A stretch of DNA of 64,000 bases from Papiliotrema nemorosa. Lineage: Eukaryota > Basidiomycota > Tremellomycetes > Tremellales > Rhynchogastremaceae. The stretch is from assembly GCA_032158125.1 (NCBI GenBank), contig JASKOT010000006.1:496001-560000 (forward strand), read 5' to 3'. A program made the translations under genes and the position numbers. Shown piece by piece: positions 54,663 to 64,000 of this stretch. The notes under the pieces are model-generated. The model saw nothing but the letters and a program-made list of their open reading frames with translations. It made no database searches and was not told the origin of the DNA. Every line of letters begins with the position of its first letter. The first letter of the stretch is position 1.

Positions 54663-57008
54663 TCACAGCAAGCACCGAGACGCCATGGCCCCACCGAGCA
54701 CACCGAGGACAAGGGTCGATAGAGAAATCACCAATGGTGTGGCACCACCAGTCTTCTCCCAGTCTGGAATATCTTTCGCGGTCGTGTTGGCAGATGAACC
54801 GCCGTCTTTGGGATCACTATCATTCCGAGGGCTAGAACTGCCGGGCACAGGACCTCCAACTCCGGTTGCATTGTTCGCGCCCGTCGCTTGTTGTGTGATA
54901 GCTTCCACATCGGCCTGTTGATATACCCGAATATGGTTGATGAGCATCACCGTGTTGTTCAGGTTGTTCTGCTAATCAGGCAACGTGTAACACGCCAGTC
55001 GACCCACCGGATCAGACACGTATTCGGCACATGTACCCGGGCAATAAGGGTACTCTAATTTTGTTAGTCTTTGCGGAAACGAACAACAGAGCCTACAGAG
55101 GACAAGGACAGAATACGGGTTACTCACGGTTGTAGTTGTTTCCTGCCCAATCGCCACATAGGTTGATATTGAGGATCAATTGTTGGGCCTTGAAAAAGGT
55201 GTAAGGGTTGCAAGTGGATGCTTCCCATGCTGCGACAGGTAGACCCCCTGACACAGCATTTAGTCTGGCCATCTTCTCGCGGTCTAGCGGAACGCTCACA
55301 AGCTGTAGGGTCCGGGTCCGAGTTATTCAGACTGTACACTCAGCCTGAGCTATCTACATCTTAACATGACCGACTTTGCGGGGATATACGCTCTATTCCA
55401 GTTCCCTGAACCATCAGCTTACTGGACAGTTCGGATTGAATTCAACTGACAGATCTTTATACCCGATCCATCCCACAGCATGGCGAAGACTCCTCCGTCA
55501 TACTCATTGAACGGCCTCCCGTAGGATGTATTGGACGGAGAGATAATCGAGCATCCACTCCCGCCTGCCGTCAGATCTTTCCGGATGTAAAGTGGGAGGG
55601 ACGGTATACCAGTAGAAGAGTCGCATACATGATTCTGCGGGTCAGTAAGAGGAAGAAGTCTCCTATGAGCCACTTACAGCGACTGTCCCGGAGAATAATC
55701 CCGGAGACTCGTTCAGTACACACCCAGGTGTCGTGTGGCTATTCCATCAGCCTCTGTTAAGTTGAGGTTAGGCAGAGGGCCCTGCTCACATTGTCATCTG
55801 GCTGAACGGGTCAGCTGATCTGCACTTTCTGCATCCGTGATAGCTGTACATACTTGTTGGTCATGCTTTGGATCCCCTCCTACGATGTTAATTCTGTTAT
55901 GCTACAGTCGACCAACGAAGATATCGATCTCTCCCTAGTAATCAATTGGTGGTCAGTAGCCTATCGGATCGTGTACTCACAGTCTGAGGCCAAAGTTCTT
56001 CGTATCCCAGAGTCCAGACTGGTCTCAGCTTCCAATATTCTCACCGCCAAGCGGTCCTCACAAGCGGGCCATACGCCACATCCCCATGGCATCAACTTGA
56101 GATCAATCACGAACAACCCTCCAGCGAACAGAGATTTCGTATGGATCCGAACAGAGTTTCGAGGTACACCAGGGTCCGTCTTGCTCCAATGTTCCACCTG
56201 ATTCGGGTCAGCTTGAAGTCGGAGGGTTGGCAGATGGAAGGGATGATGAAGCTGAGTGTGGTGGTGCTGTAAGAGGTGGTGAGGCGTTGAGGTGTGAAGA
56301 CGGTGGACCCACCTGCATGCCTGGTGTACCGTCTTGCGTCCAGAATATCAACCCTTCAGACAATGCCGTTTGACGATCCACATAGCTGGACATCAGTGCA
56401 AGGCGACAGTAGTATGTCTCTGGGCTCACTTGATTACTGCGTGTCAGTGTTTTTCCACAGAGTCGTACCAAGACTCACTCCCATGTGTAGGATCTCGAAC
56501 GCGTCAGCTGAACACCTTTTTGCTCGGGGCAGAACTAGGATGATCTGCTCACCGGGAGCAGTGAAGAAATCCCATCTGAGCATCAACCCTTCTCCGAGCC
56601 ACCTCGGGATACACCATGAAGAGTGAACAAGGGGTCAAAGGGGTCCGAACTGGCTTACCCATCAAAGAAGGTTTGTCCAGAATACTCAATCTGCACAACC
56701 CACTTCAAAGCTCTCTCCACCACACTCTCGGTGCTCCGTTCCGGTAATTCAACGGATCCCCTCTGTCCCAATTCCTCTTCCACCTTGATCTTATTCGCCC
56801 TCTCCATCCTCTTTTGGTGAATATCACGTTGCGAGTACAATTCTGAATGCAGAGTATGGTTGAGTGGGAGGTGTTGGTGAGATACCCAAGGAGCTAGAGT
56901 TTTGGCATGTCCATCTTGTCCCAACAGCGGAGTTCTTCTTGCCCTCGAGGCAGAGGCTACAGTGACAACTAGTAGCAGGTAGAACCCCGTCTTCATAAGT
57001 CGAATCAT
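54663..57008 (-). CDS. GPI-anchored GH16 family endo-beta-1,3(4)-glucanase-like protein
   Basis: Cell-wall glycoside hydrolase family 16. The start MIRLMKTGFYLLLVVTVASA is a signal peptide; a second Met (MKTGF) is an alternative. Splicing gives EYSGQTFFDGWDFFTAPD, PTHGIINYVDRQTALSEG, LIFWTQDGTPGMQ, SVRIHTKSLFAGGLFVIDL, MPWGCGVWPAFWTLGYEE, and the catalytic GEIDIFEGIQ with the ExDxxE pair restored across an intron. Later blocks are HTTPGCVLN, FNEYDGGVFAMLWDG, FFKAQQLILNINLCGDWAG, YPYCPGTCAEYV and INHIRVYQQAD. The C-terminus has an Asn/Ser-rich stalk and a hydrophobic end PLVISLSTLVLGVLGGAMAS, a probable GPI signal. More than ten introns; two internal exons are only 15 and 7 nt. Confidence 0.88.
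56430..56436 (-). other. 7-nt microexon of the GH16 gene
   Basis: Minus-strand TAATCAA between an acceptor ending ACACGCAG and a donor GTGAGCCC. Adding it converts PTHG...YVDRQ into PTHGIINYVDRQ, the spacing and wording of the conserved GH16 block. Both flanking introns are about 42-44 nt. Confidence 0.75.
56479..56493 (-). other. 15-nt microexon of the GH16 gene
   Basis: Minus-strand ATCCTACACATGGGA between acceptor ...GTTCGAG and donor GTGAGTC. It encodes most of DPTHG, which is required between TAP and IINY in this family. Confidence 0.75.
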
Positions 57009-57611
57009 TTTGTCCTGAATGTCGATCTACTCCTCCGTTCAGGCGGGAAACGTACGATCCTTCCTCCCGATTTGAGTGATATTGTTCGTCCTTTGACAGA
57101 TTGTCGATTTCGTCCTGTGCTCGATATGAGTGTAGGAGAATGAGCTTGAATGCAATCAGAATGTCTGAATGTCAAAAGAGAACCTCATGTCCTCTGTGTG
57201 TTGCCCATCTATCAGACGTTGCCGAAAGGGACTCGGCGTAGATTGTCGGTCAACCCGACTGGATAGCTTCATTCTGCTCTTGCTACCGAGCATAGTCATA
57301 TTGCAATTGACTGGCTAGGCGGAGAGGATGGTACTCTGGTGTCCGCTTTTACCCAGCATTACCAACCGGGATGAACAGGCTGTGAGTAGGACCGCAGGCA
57401 AAGTCAATGAAAAGACAATCTTGGTGAGCGATTCGGCCTTCTCCGGAATCACCGTGTACCATGGGTGTCCAATGAGTGATTGTATCTATTACGCTGGGGC
57501 GATTCTCGGTCGACAGAGCAAGATGTAGCATAACAAAACAGATATGCAAAAATGATATTAGACATCTCCCTCCGCACCTCGCTTTCCTGCCGACCACCAT
57601 TAGGAGCGTGA
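57009..57611. other. Intergenic region, no supported gene
   Basis: About 600 bases upstream of the GH16 gene and beyond the Myb gene stop. The short frames on each strand have no motif. Confidence 0.4.
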
Positions 57612-60173
57612 TCAGTTCACGCTCGCCTTTCGCTTCTTGCCGATCGGTGTTTGGGATATGAATCCACCTGGAGTCGGCGTGGGACTGCCCTCTTCATCAT
57701 CGTCGACCTCTTCCTTCACTTGGGGCTTCTTATCGAACGCGCCAGTTCTTCGCAACCACCTAAACGTCAGCTTCAACAAACCTCAAAGAAAGTGGTAAAT
57801 CACCTTTGTCTGACCTGGTGGTAACTCCTGGTGGGAACACCTTTGCTAACCAGATCCCACTTTTCCCCATGAATAGCCACTGCCCGGGCCAACAGCTCAT
57901 CCTCCTCTACTGTCCATTTGAGGTATGGCGATCTGACTCTGCGAGCGGGCAACGAGCTGGTCAAGTGGACATACTTGCCTAGACCAGGAACAGCAGCTCC
58001 GGTCGGACTGGCATACGCTCCATATGGCGGATCTTCCATCCGGGACACAGAACTCGGCGGCGATTGGCGCATAGTCATAGGCGTCTCGTCAAATGTGCGC
58101 GATCCTCTGTGTGGGGTCCGGATCTCAGACGCATTGGATAAAGCTCGAGGTCGCGCTTTTGGCGTAGTGACAGTTGGAGGAGCTTCCGCAGTCGCCTCGA
58201 CCGGAACCTTGTCAATGGCCGCGGCTCGTTCTTGAAGATTGATAGCTGGAGCTAGACCACCTCCGAGTGATTCTCGCTCAATAACCGAATCCGAATCCTG
58301 TGATTGCGCAACTTCGAGCTGACTCGCTTGAGCAAGTATATCCAGTGCCGACTCGTCTTCCGCCCCCACCTCCGTCCGTTCTGGAATCATTTGATCCATA
58401 CCATTCAATCTGTGATCACGGACCCAAGTAGGCGGCGCATCACGACGAATTCGCTTGACTGGTGATCCTCGGTCAGACACGCTGTCCGCTCTTCCCCGAG
58501 TTGTGCTCCTCGTAGCAGACATGGTCGCACCGTGGAGCGGCAGGACGGCGCTTGGAGGAGTAGGCGTACCGGGTCTCGTAGCCATCTCTGCAGCTCGGAG
58601 CAACTCGTCAAAGTTGCTTCCTCCGGGCGTGGTCTGTGGCCGATTCGATTTACCGCGGGGAGTGCTCGGCGGCGGTAGAGATCGTTTACTGCTCCTCTTT
58701 GCTCGAGGTAGTAACGGTGTTCCGGTGACTTTCGATTTGGGGCGGGATACGCTATCTCGTCGTACACCAAAGACAGGTTTGATTTCGTCGTCTTCGGAAA
58801 AGTCTTCCTCCTCCTCTTCCCCTTCTTCCTCATCGATAGTCTCGCCGTACCCCTCGGCGTAGCCCAACCCCCCATTCGGACCGACCACGCCGCCTTTCTG
58901 GAGCTCGTTCAGAGTCAATCGTCCCACACGATCGTCCTTTGCACGCATCGCACGGACTTTCTTCGCAGCGAGAAGCAAATGTTCCGCTCGGGCATCACCC
59001 ATTGTTGTGTGTCCGATGGCCAACTTGGTCGGTGATGCCAACTTGCCGCTGTCGACTAATGATGCATGTTGGAGTGCGCCAGACTTGGAGATGGAAGGGA
59101 TGTCTCTGGAGAATGGTTCAGTCGAAAGAATCACATGAGACCGGAGATACCGCAATTCGGTCACCAGTTTGTCGATTTGTTTCTGCGTATCCGCAAGCTA
59201 CATGTCAGCTAAAGGATTTACCCGGAACTTATACACACCCTTGGCGCCATGAGACGGTTGTCCATCTCTAGCCTTTTGTTGGCAGCTTCTAGTTCTTGAT
59301 GATACCCCACATCAATCTGTAACGACTTGTTTGGCCTCGTACCCGCGGCAATCTCGTCAACTCGAATCTTATCCAAAGCTTTGAGTTCCGCTCGCCAACC
59401 TGCTCTCTCTGCAGTATGTCGATCCCTAATATAAGCTCGGGTCACAAGGCCGGACCGAAAACTCACCTCTCCACCTGCATGAGGGTCTGTGACACTTTGA
59501 CCTGATTCTGCATCTGCCTGATTGTATGACTTTGCGCATCCACTTGTCGTTTGAGAAGAGGAAGTTTTTCCAGGCTGGAGGAAAGGAGATCTCGGACCTG
59601 ACATCAGCTGAAGTCATGGGCTAGGTAAACGCAGAGACTCACAATCCCAACAAGCTCGTCGCGTTGAGACCATCCATCGCCGTCTCGTTGTCCGTTCAAT
59701 TGGTCCAATCTTCTCCTATACGCGTCGAGGTCAGGATCAGGGGAATCGACACTGTTGTCGTCCTCGTTGTCCAGCTCATCCGCCTTGCGCTTAGGCGAGA
59801 TCCTCATCCTAGAGCTTCCTTCTCCGTTGTCTTGCTCTTGTACGACCTCCATCTTGCTCTCTAGCACCATTTCACGGTCGCTCGAGGCGTCTGGAGTCTC
59901 CTTTTCAAGGCCAAGACCAATATGTCGTATCGTCCTATCGCCATCTTCCTCCTCGGGCGACTCGACAGATACCTCCATATCAGTCGATGATTTCCTCCTG
60001 TTTAATCTAGACCCCCTCGGACCAGGATCGTATGGCGTATCAGGGCTTGAAAAGATGGGTGTAGAGTTGATAGTCCCGTCGAAAGATGGTGTGCGTGGAT
60101 GTGTATAGTTGAGAGGGATCTGTGCGGCAGAGGAAGACGATGAAGAGTCGGATATTGTCAGAGGGATAGACAT
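57612..60173 (-). CDS. Coiled-coil protein with C-terminal Myb/SANT DNA-binding domain
   Basis: Start MSIPLTISDSSSSSSAAQ opens a disordered Ser/Pro region with an acidic stretch and PKRKADELDNEDDN. A coiled coil follows (DAYRRRLDQLNG, EKLPLLKRQVDAQSHTIR, QNQVKVSQTLMQVE, ELEAANKRLEMDNRL, KQIDKLVTELRYLRSH), then DARAEHLLLAAKKVRAMR. A very acidic run GEEEEEDFSEDDE and a Ser/Pro/Arg-rich middle come next. Near the end is one Myb/SANT repeat: SPYLKWTVEEDELLARAV, AIHGEKWDLVSKGVPTRS, and YHQVRQ joined over an intron to RWLRRTGAFDKK, then a tail ending KKRKASVN. Three Trp-like positions and helix spacing fit SANT. About 770 residues. A nuclear, chromatin or DNA-binding role is likely; exact orthology is not recognised. 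Confidence 0.72.
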
Positions 60174-60546
60174 GGGTGACTATTGGTCTTTCCCTCGGTC
60201 GACCGTCCCTTTGTCACCGAGTAACTTTAATTGACTTCGCTACAGCGCTCCAGAAGATCTCCAGAATTCTGTGATCCTGCTCGCTGCACGATGAGACTGG
60301 CAGATACCTGGCCAAGATGTCGAGTGGATTGACCCAAAAGCGGGGCGTAAAAGAAAGCAAAAGCAACCTCGTAATAGGGGAGAATGGGTGGGTGGCAAAA
60401 TAACCCAGGTCTCTCGGGTGGCAAAAGAAAACACGCCACCCCTTCTCGCCGGAACCGGAAAAACCAACTCAAGGGTTGCATACCTTGCATACCTTGCATG
60501 TGGGCGACTACCATGACGACCTCATACTGAACAATACACGTCATGC
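60174..60546. other. Intergenic region with a short imperfect repeat
   Basis: About 370 bases between the Myb gene start and the F-box gene stop. A small direct repeat of cataccttg occurs around 60478-60500. No gene is supported. Confidence 0.4.
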
Positions 60547-63056
60547 TCAAGGCTCGACAAACGATGTATCTAGTCCTTGTCCAAAGTCCCACAACAGAAT
60601 CTTGGCGTCCAAGCCCGCACTGGCGATTCGCACCTTGTCACCAACCACAGCGAACACTCTGCCCGAATGCGATTCCGAGAGGTCTGCAAGGGCTCTGCCA
60701 GAATCGCGATCCCATACCTATGCGTCAGCAAGAGTATCCACAGCTGATTGAGCATTCACCCTGACACTCCCGTCGTAACTTCCCGAGAGAAGGATCATGC
60801 TGTCTAGGCAGACGGCTCGGACCAGTTCCATGTGGCCCCGGTTCAGACACCTGCTACATCTCGTCCCCTCGAGCCTCGCCAGACCTGGAGGACAGCAACA
60901 CGGCGCGGTGCAAGTCACGAGCTTTTCGATAGCTACCGAGAAATTGCCCTTTTCAAACTCCGTTTCGACCGTTCGATCCTCCTCCATCATCTCTTCAAAG
61001 GAAAGTCTATCTTTTCGGTTCCTCCGATTGGGATAAGCCACCAGACCGAACAGCTTGACGCTAGCGTCCGAACTTCCGGTGGCTATAGTCCCTATTATCC
61101 GCCCATTCGCATGTTTCGTCTTGTGCTGCAGATTCCTAGAAGGCGTAGGGTCGAAAGAGACGGAGGCGATGCCTCGACTATGCGCCTTGATTCTGGTAAG
61201 TTCTTCGCCCGTCTGAATCGACCAAACTCGAATCAACCTGTCACCCGCCACCGCTACACTACGATCGTCAGCTCTATCACTCTCAGTCTTAATTGACTTA
61301 CATGTAATCGTCAGATACGCCTACGGCATTGACAGTCCCGGTGACCACATCTGCCATCTCGATAGGAATACATAACACCTCGTTCAAGTTGGGGAGGCTG
61401 AACACTCGAACAGTACGGTCTGATATTAGCTTTAGATCGGAACTCGACATGATTCACTGACCCTTGGAGCAGCTGACGATCCGCTTTTCATTGCCTCGGA
61501 CGCACAATACCGAATCAGAATGTGCATCTATCATTTTCTCTGGAGTCCCATCGCCATTCGCAATGTCCCACATGCAGAGTCGACCATCGCTGCCACCTGT
61601 TACGGCGATGAGCCTGTCGTCGGTCCCTTTTGCCGTTCGGGGTTTCTCTTGTTTCCCGAGACCACTACTGTCCCTCGACTCGGAATCCCCCTTGATGCTA
61701 ACAGCGAAGAGTGACAAAATAGACCCATCGTGACCATCGTGAAACACTTTCACGACCTTTGGCTTGTTGACGTCTAAAGCCCACAAACGCATCGTCTTAT
61801 CCCTAGATCCTGACAAGATCCAGTTCCGTCCCGAGACGACAGGCTCGAACGGTACTCTCCCACACTGTCCGCGCTCCAATCGAGAGAGGGTCATGAGCGT
61901 ATCGTATTGTCCGCCGTCCCAATATTCTTTGGCCATCTTGATATCCATGCGGTGTCGTATCATTTGAAGGGAATATATGATCTCCGAGTGACCAGGCAGA
62001 CCTCCGGCTTGGATGGATGACACGGCGTCCAGCTTCTTGGGTATAATGGGCCCACGTTGAGTTTGGCCGACTGAACCGGTATTTGACAGTATACTCGTTG
62101 CGGATTCAGTTGCCTTCGAGATAGTAGATGTCGCTGGTGCAGGGTATCTTTTGCGTTTAAGAAGCTTCCAGTGGACGATGTACAGGTGTTTGTATTTGAC
62201 CAAGGGCACCGGATCAGGCGAGTCGATATGAGACGCCAGGGGATCCGTCTTCCTCCTTCCCATTCCATGATCTGCACGTCGAGGGAGCACAGACGTCTCG
62301 GCCAGGAGAGAAGGTGAGTTGTGCGAGAAGGAGGGGAGGATCGAAGGGGTGCTGCGTTCCCACACAGACCGACGTAGACCGCTCCAGCCATAATGAGGTC
62401 TGCCCTCGACGACCCCTCCGCTCATCCCACTTTGACGCGTCATGGGATCATAGTCAAAATCTTCTTCTCCTAGTTCATCGTCCACTATAGACTCTTGTGG
62501 CGGCGGAGGGTACATGAGGGCGCGATGTGTCGATATATCTGACCAGGTCGTGGAAGAGGGAAGGATGGGAGGATCGTTTTCGAGACATTTCTTTGCCCAT
62601 AGCGCTGAAAGTGTCAGTACACTCAGGACAGATGCAGATGTCAAGGCATTCACCTTGATCTTGACAGCGCGATGCCCATGTATGACTGACCAGAGTGCAC
62701 TCGAGCAGATCTTTCAGATTGAGCTTGGAGAGGATGATGAATGATATCTCGGCAGGCAGGGCCTGATCATCAGCCTCAGTATCCTGAAATAAGCACCAAC
62801 GTACAGCTATGATATCCTTCTGAAGGGTCTTAGACAGTTGCTCGGTCAGAAGCACCACATCTGTCGCGTCAGCAAGGGTATGGCTCAGAGACGAGGCATA
62901 CACTCACCAATGCGTGGTAGAGACCAAATGAGCTGCATAGCCATGTCTGGGTTCAGTATTGTCCTGACCTGTCGAGTATGGGATCCTACCTCGTCTCTCG
63001 TTCACGGACAGGCTCATGACCGCCTTCTCCAGTCGGTCCTTACCGTCTTTCATCAT
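60547..63056 (-). CDS. F-box/WD40-repeat protein (SCF substrate receptor-like)
   Basis: Start MMKDGKDRLEKAVMSLSV, then MAMQLIWSLPRI and LLTEQLSKTLQKDIIA. The F-box follows after an intron: ALPAEISFIILSKLNLKDLL, ECTLVSHTWASRCQDQ and ALWAKKCLEND. A long Ser/Pro-rich insertion lies between it and the WD repeats, with LVKYKHLYIVHWKLLKRK near its end. WD-type blades include NWILSGSRDKTMRLWALD, RLIAVTGGSDGRLCMWDI, VLCVRGNEKRIVSCSKG then DRTVRVFSLPNL, DRLIRVWSIQTGEELTRI, TIATGSSDASVKLFGL, ILLSGSYDGSVRVWDRDSG, and a last AGLDAKILLWDFGQ. A Cys cluster (TCTAPCCCPPGLARLEGT, CSRC) sits inside one blade loop. This is the Cdc4/Met30/Pop1 architecture, but which one is not clear. Confidence 0.82.
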
Positions 63057-64000
63057 GAATGCGCAATATGACCGATACATATATCAACCTAACGTAGCCG
63101 GATAAGTTCGAAAGGGTCACGTCGTCTAGGCCGCGAGATACGCTTTCAGATGATGCTGCCAGCCTTAATCTTCTACATGCTCGAGGTAGCAAGGCCTTGA
63201 GGGACCCAACCAGAGGGCGGGCAAGGATGGTTGTCACGGCTAAAGTGATTCGAATCTCGAGTGAAACATGTGGCTGAGGTTACCTAATCGCAGATCTGTG
63301 AAGCCGATTCGTGGCCTTTAAATACTCTCCAGGGGCTCTATCGCAAAGCACGTTCCCTTCACGACCCATAAAAATCCCCTTCCCCGTATAGCTTATAGCT
63401 GCCTGTGTCCATGTATGGCTGGGCCGGTCATGCAATTACCTCCGGCTGCTCGTCCAAGCGCATGCTGACCTCTTCCCGGTCCTAAGCCATCCGAAAACAC
63501 CTGACTCTCGGCTGCTTCTACTCCAAGACGACTCGCTATGCGGCAGACTTAGAATCTGTGGAGGAAAATGATTCTCGCGAAACTCACTCCAACTGGGATG
63601 AAGAGCCCCCTCCCCCTTGATGAAGCTAGCTATTGTATTCTACAAGTAGCAGCTAGTGGCAACGAGCCATGGTGCCGTGAGGATCGTGCGGTCAATGGAG
63701 AGCCTGTGTAGGTTGCTTGGATACAAGAATCTTCTACAAGAACGATAGACTGCACTTTGAGGCAAGCCTGCATGGCAGCCTACCGCACCATTCCGTTGAG
63801 ATACACGAGCACCGGTAGCTAAGTCTCGTCGAGATGAGTGCCGGGAGAACCGGGTCAACGTGTTTAACATTCTTCGACCTGATCTAGCTCGGTGAACGGT
63901 CATGTAACTTACAGATCAAGAAAGGTAGGATCTTCGGACCCATCTGAGGTCGAGATCTTCGATGTCACAGGCCGAGTTGGGACGCTTGCGATGAACAGTG
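63057..64000. other. Window end, no supported gene
   Basis: About 940 bases. Frames such as 63640-63903 (minus) are motif-free. The F-box gene promoter must lie in the first part. Confidence 0.45.

Noticed and set aside
60478..60500. Short direct repeat cataccttg as a possible repeat array
   Set aside because: Only about two and a half copies and no flanking pattern; not a CRISPR or satellite.
63247..63256. tRNA B-box-like palindrome GATTCGAATC
   Set aside because: No matching A box, anticodon stem or acceptor stem at the required distances; treated as chance.

Overview
The window is a gene-dense, intron-rich nuclear segment of a fungus. Almost every gene is broken by many very short introns (roughly 35-60 nt, GT...AG, with CTGAC/CTGAT/CTAAC-like branch sites close to the acceptor). 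This pattern, the moderate GC content and the gene families present suggest a basidiomycete yeast of the Tremellomycetes (Cryptococcus/Tremella/Trichosporon relatives). That placement is an inference; no rDNA or other marker is present. I see no bacterial-type operon, CRISPR array, rRNA, convincing tRNA or transposon. CDS coordinates run from the chosen start codon to the stop and include introns. Splice sites were read by eye from conserved motifs and frame continuity.

Layout. 1-4.7 kb: a short-chain dehydrogenase and a RidA-type imine deaminase (both minus), then a divergent 2-oxoglutarate/Fe(II) oxygenase. 5-7.4 kb: two adjacent unknown genes that look like diverged tandem copies. 7.6-16.8 kb: mitochondrial elongation factor G (minus), then a half-size ABC protein and electron-transfer-flavoprotein:ubiquinone oxidoreductase (both plus). 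17-20.6 kb: small unknowns and a PRCC-family nuclear protein. 20.9-26.8 kb: the most system-like part, with a proline racemase/hydroxyproline epimerase-family enzyme and an ornithine cyclodeaminase/pyrroline-2-carboxylate reductase-family enzyme transcribed divergently, followed directly by a Zn2Cys6 transcription factor. 27-31.2 kb: a PITSLRE (CDK11-type) kinase and a secreted amidase. 31.5-34.5 kb: small unknowns, including two neighbouring proteins with one N-terminal membrane segment each. 34.7-41.4 kb: glia-maturation-factor homologue, Mediator subunit 14 and, divergently, FAD synthase. 41.5-49.8 kb: small unknowns, a two-RRM protein and AP-1-type beta-adaptin. 50-57 kb: lysophosphatidate acyltransferase, a TKL-like kinase with a C-terminal C1-like zinc finger, and a GPI-anchored GH16 glucanase. 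57.6-63 kb: a Myb/SANT protein and an F-box/WD40 protein. The last ~0.9 kb shows no gene.

Most genes are independent housekeeping functions. The 20.9-26.8 kb trio is the only place where content and arrangement suggest a pathway: proline or hydroxyproline isomer catabolism with a local regulator. Other notable points are very small exons (7, 15 and 16 nt) in the GH16 and Zn2Cys6 genes, an intron directly after a start codon in the GMF gene, and an in-frame 39-nt intron directly after a catalytic cysteine codon in the racemase gene.
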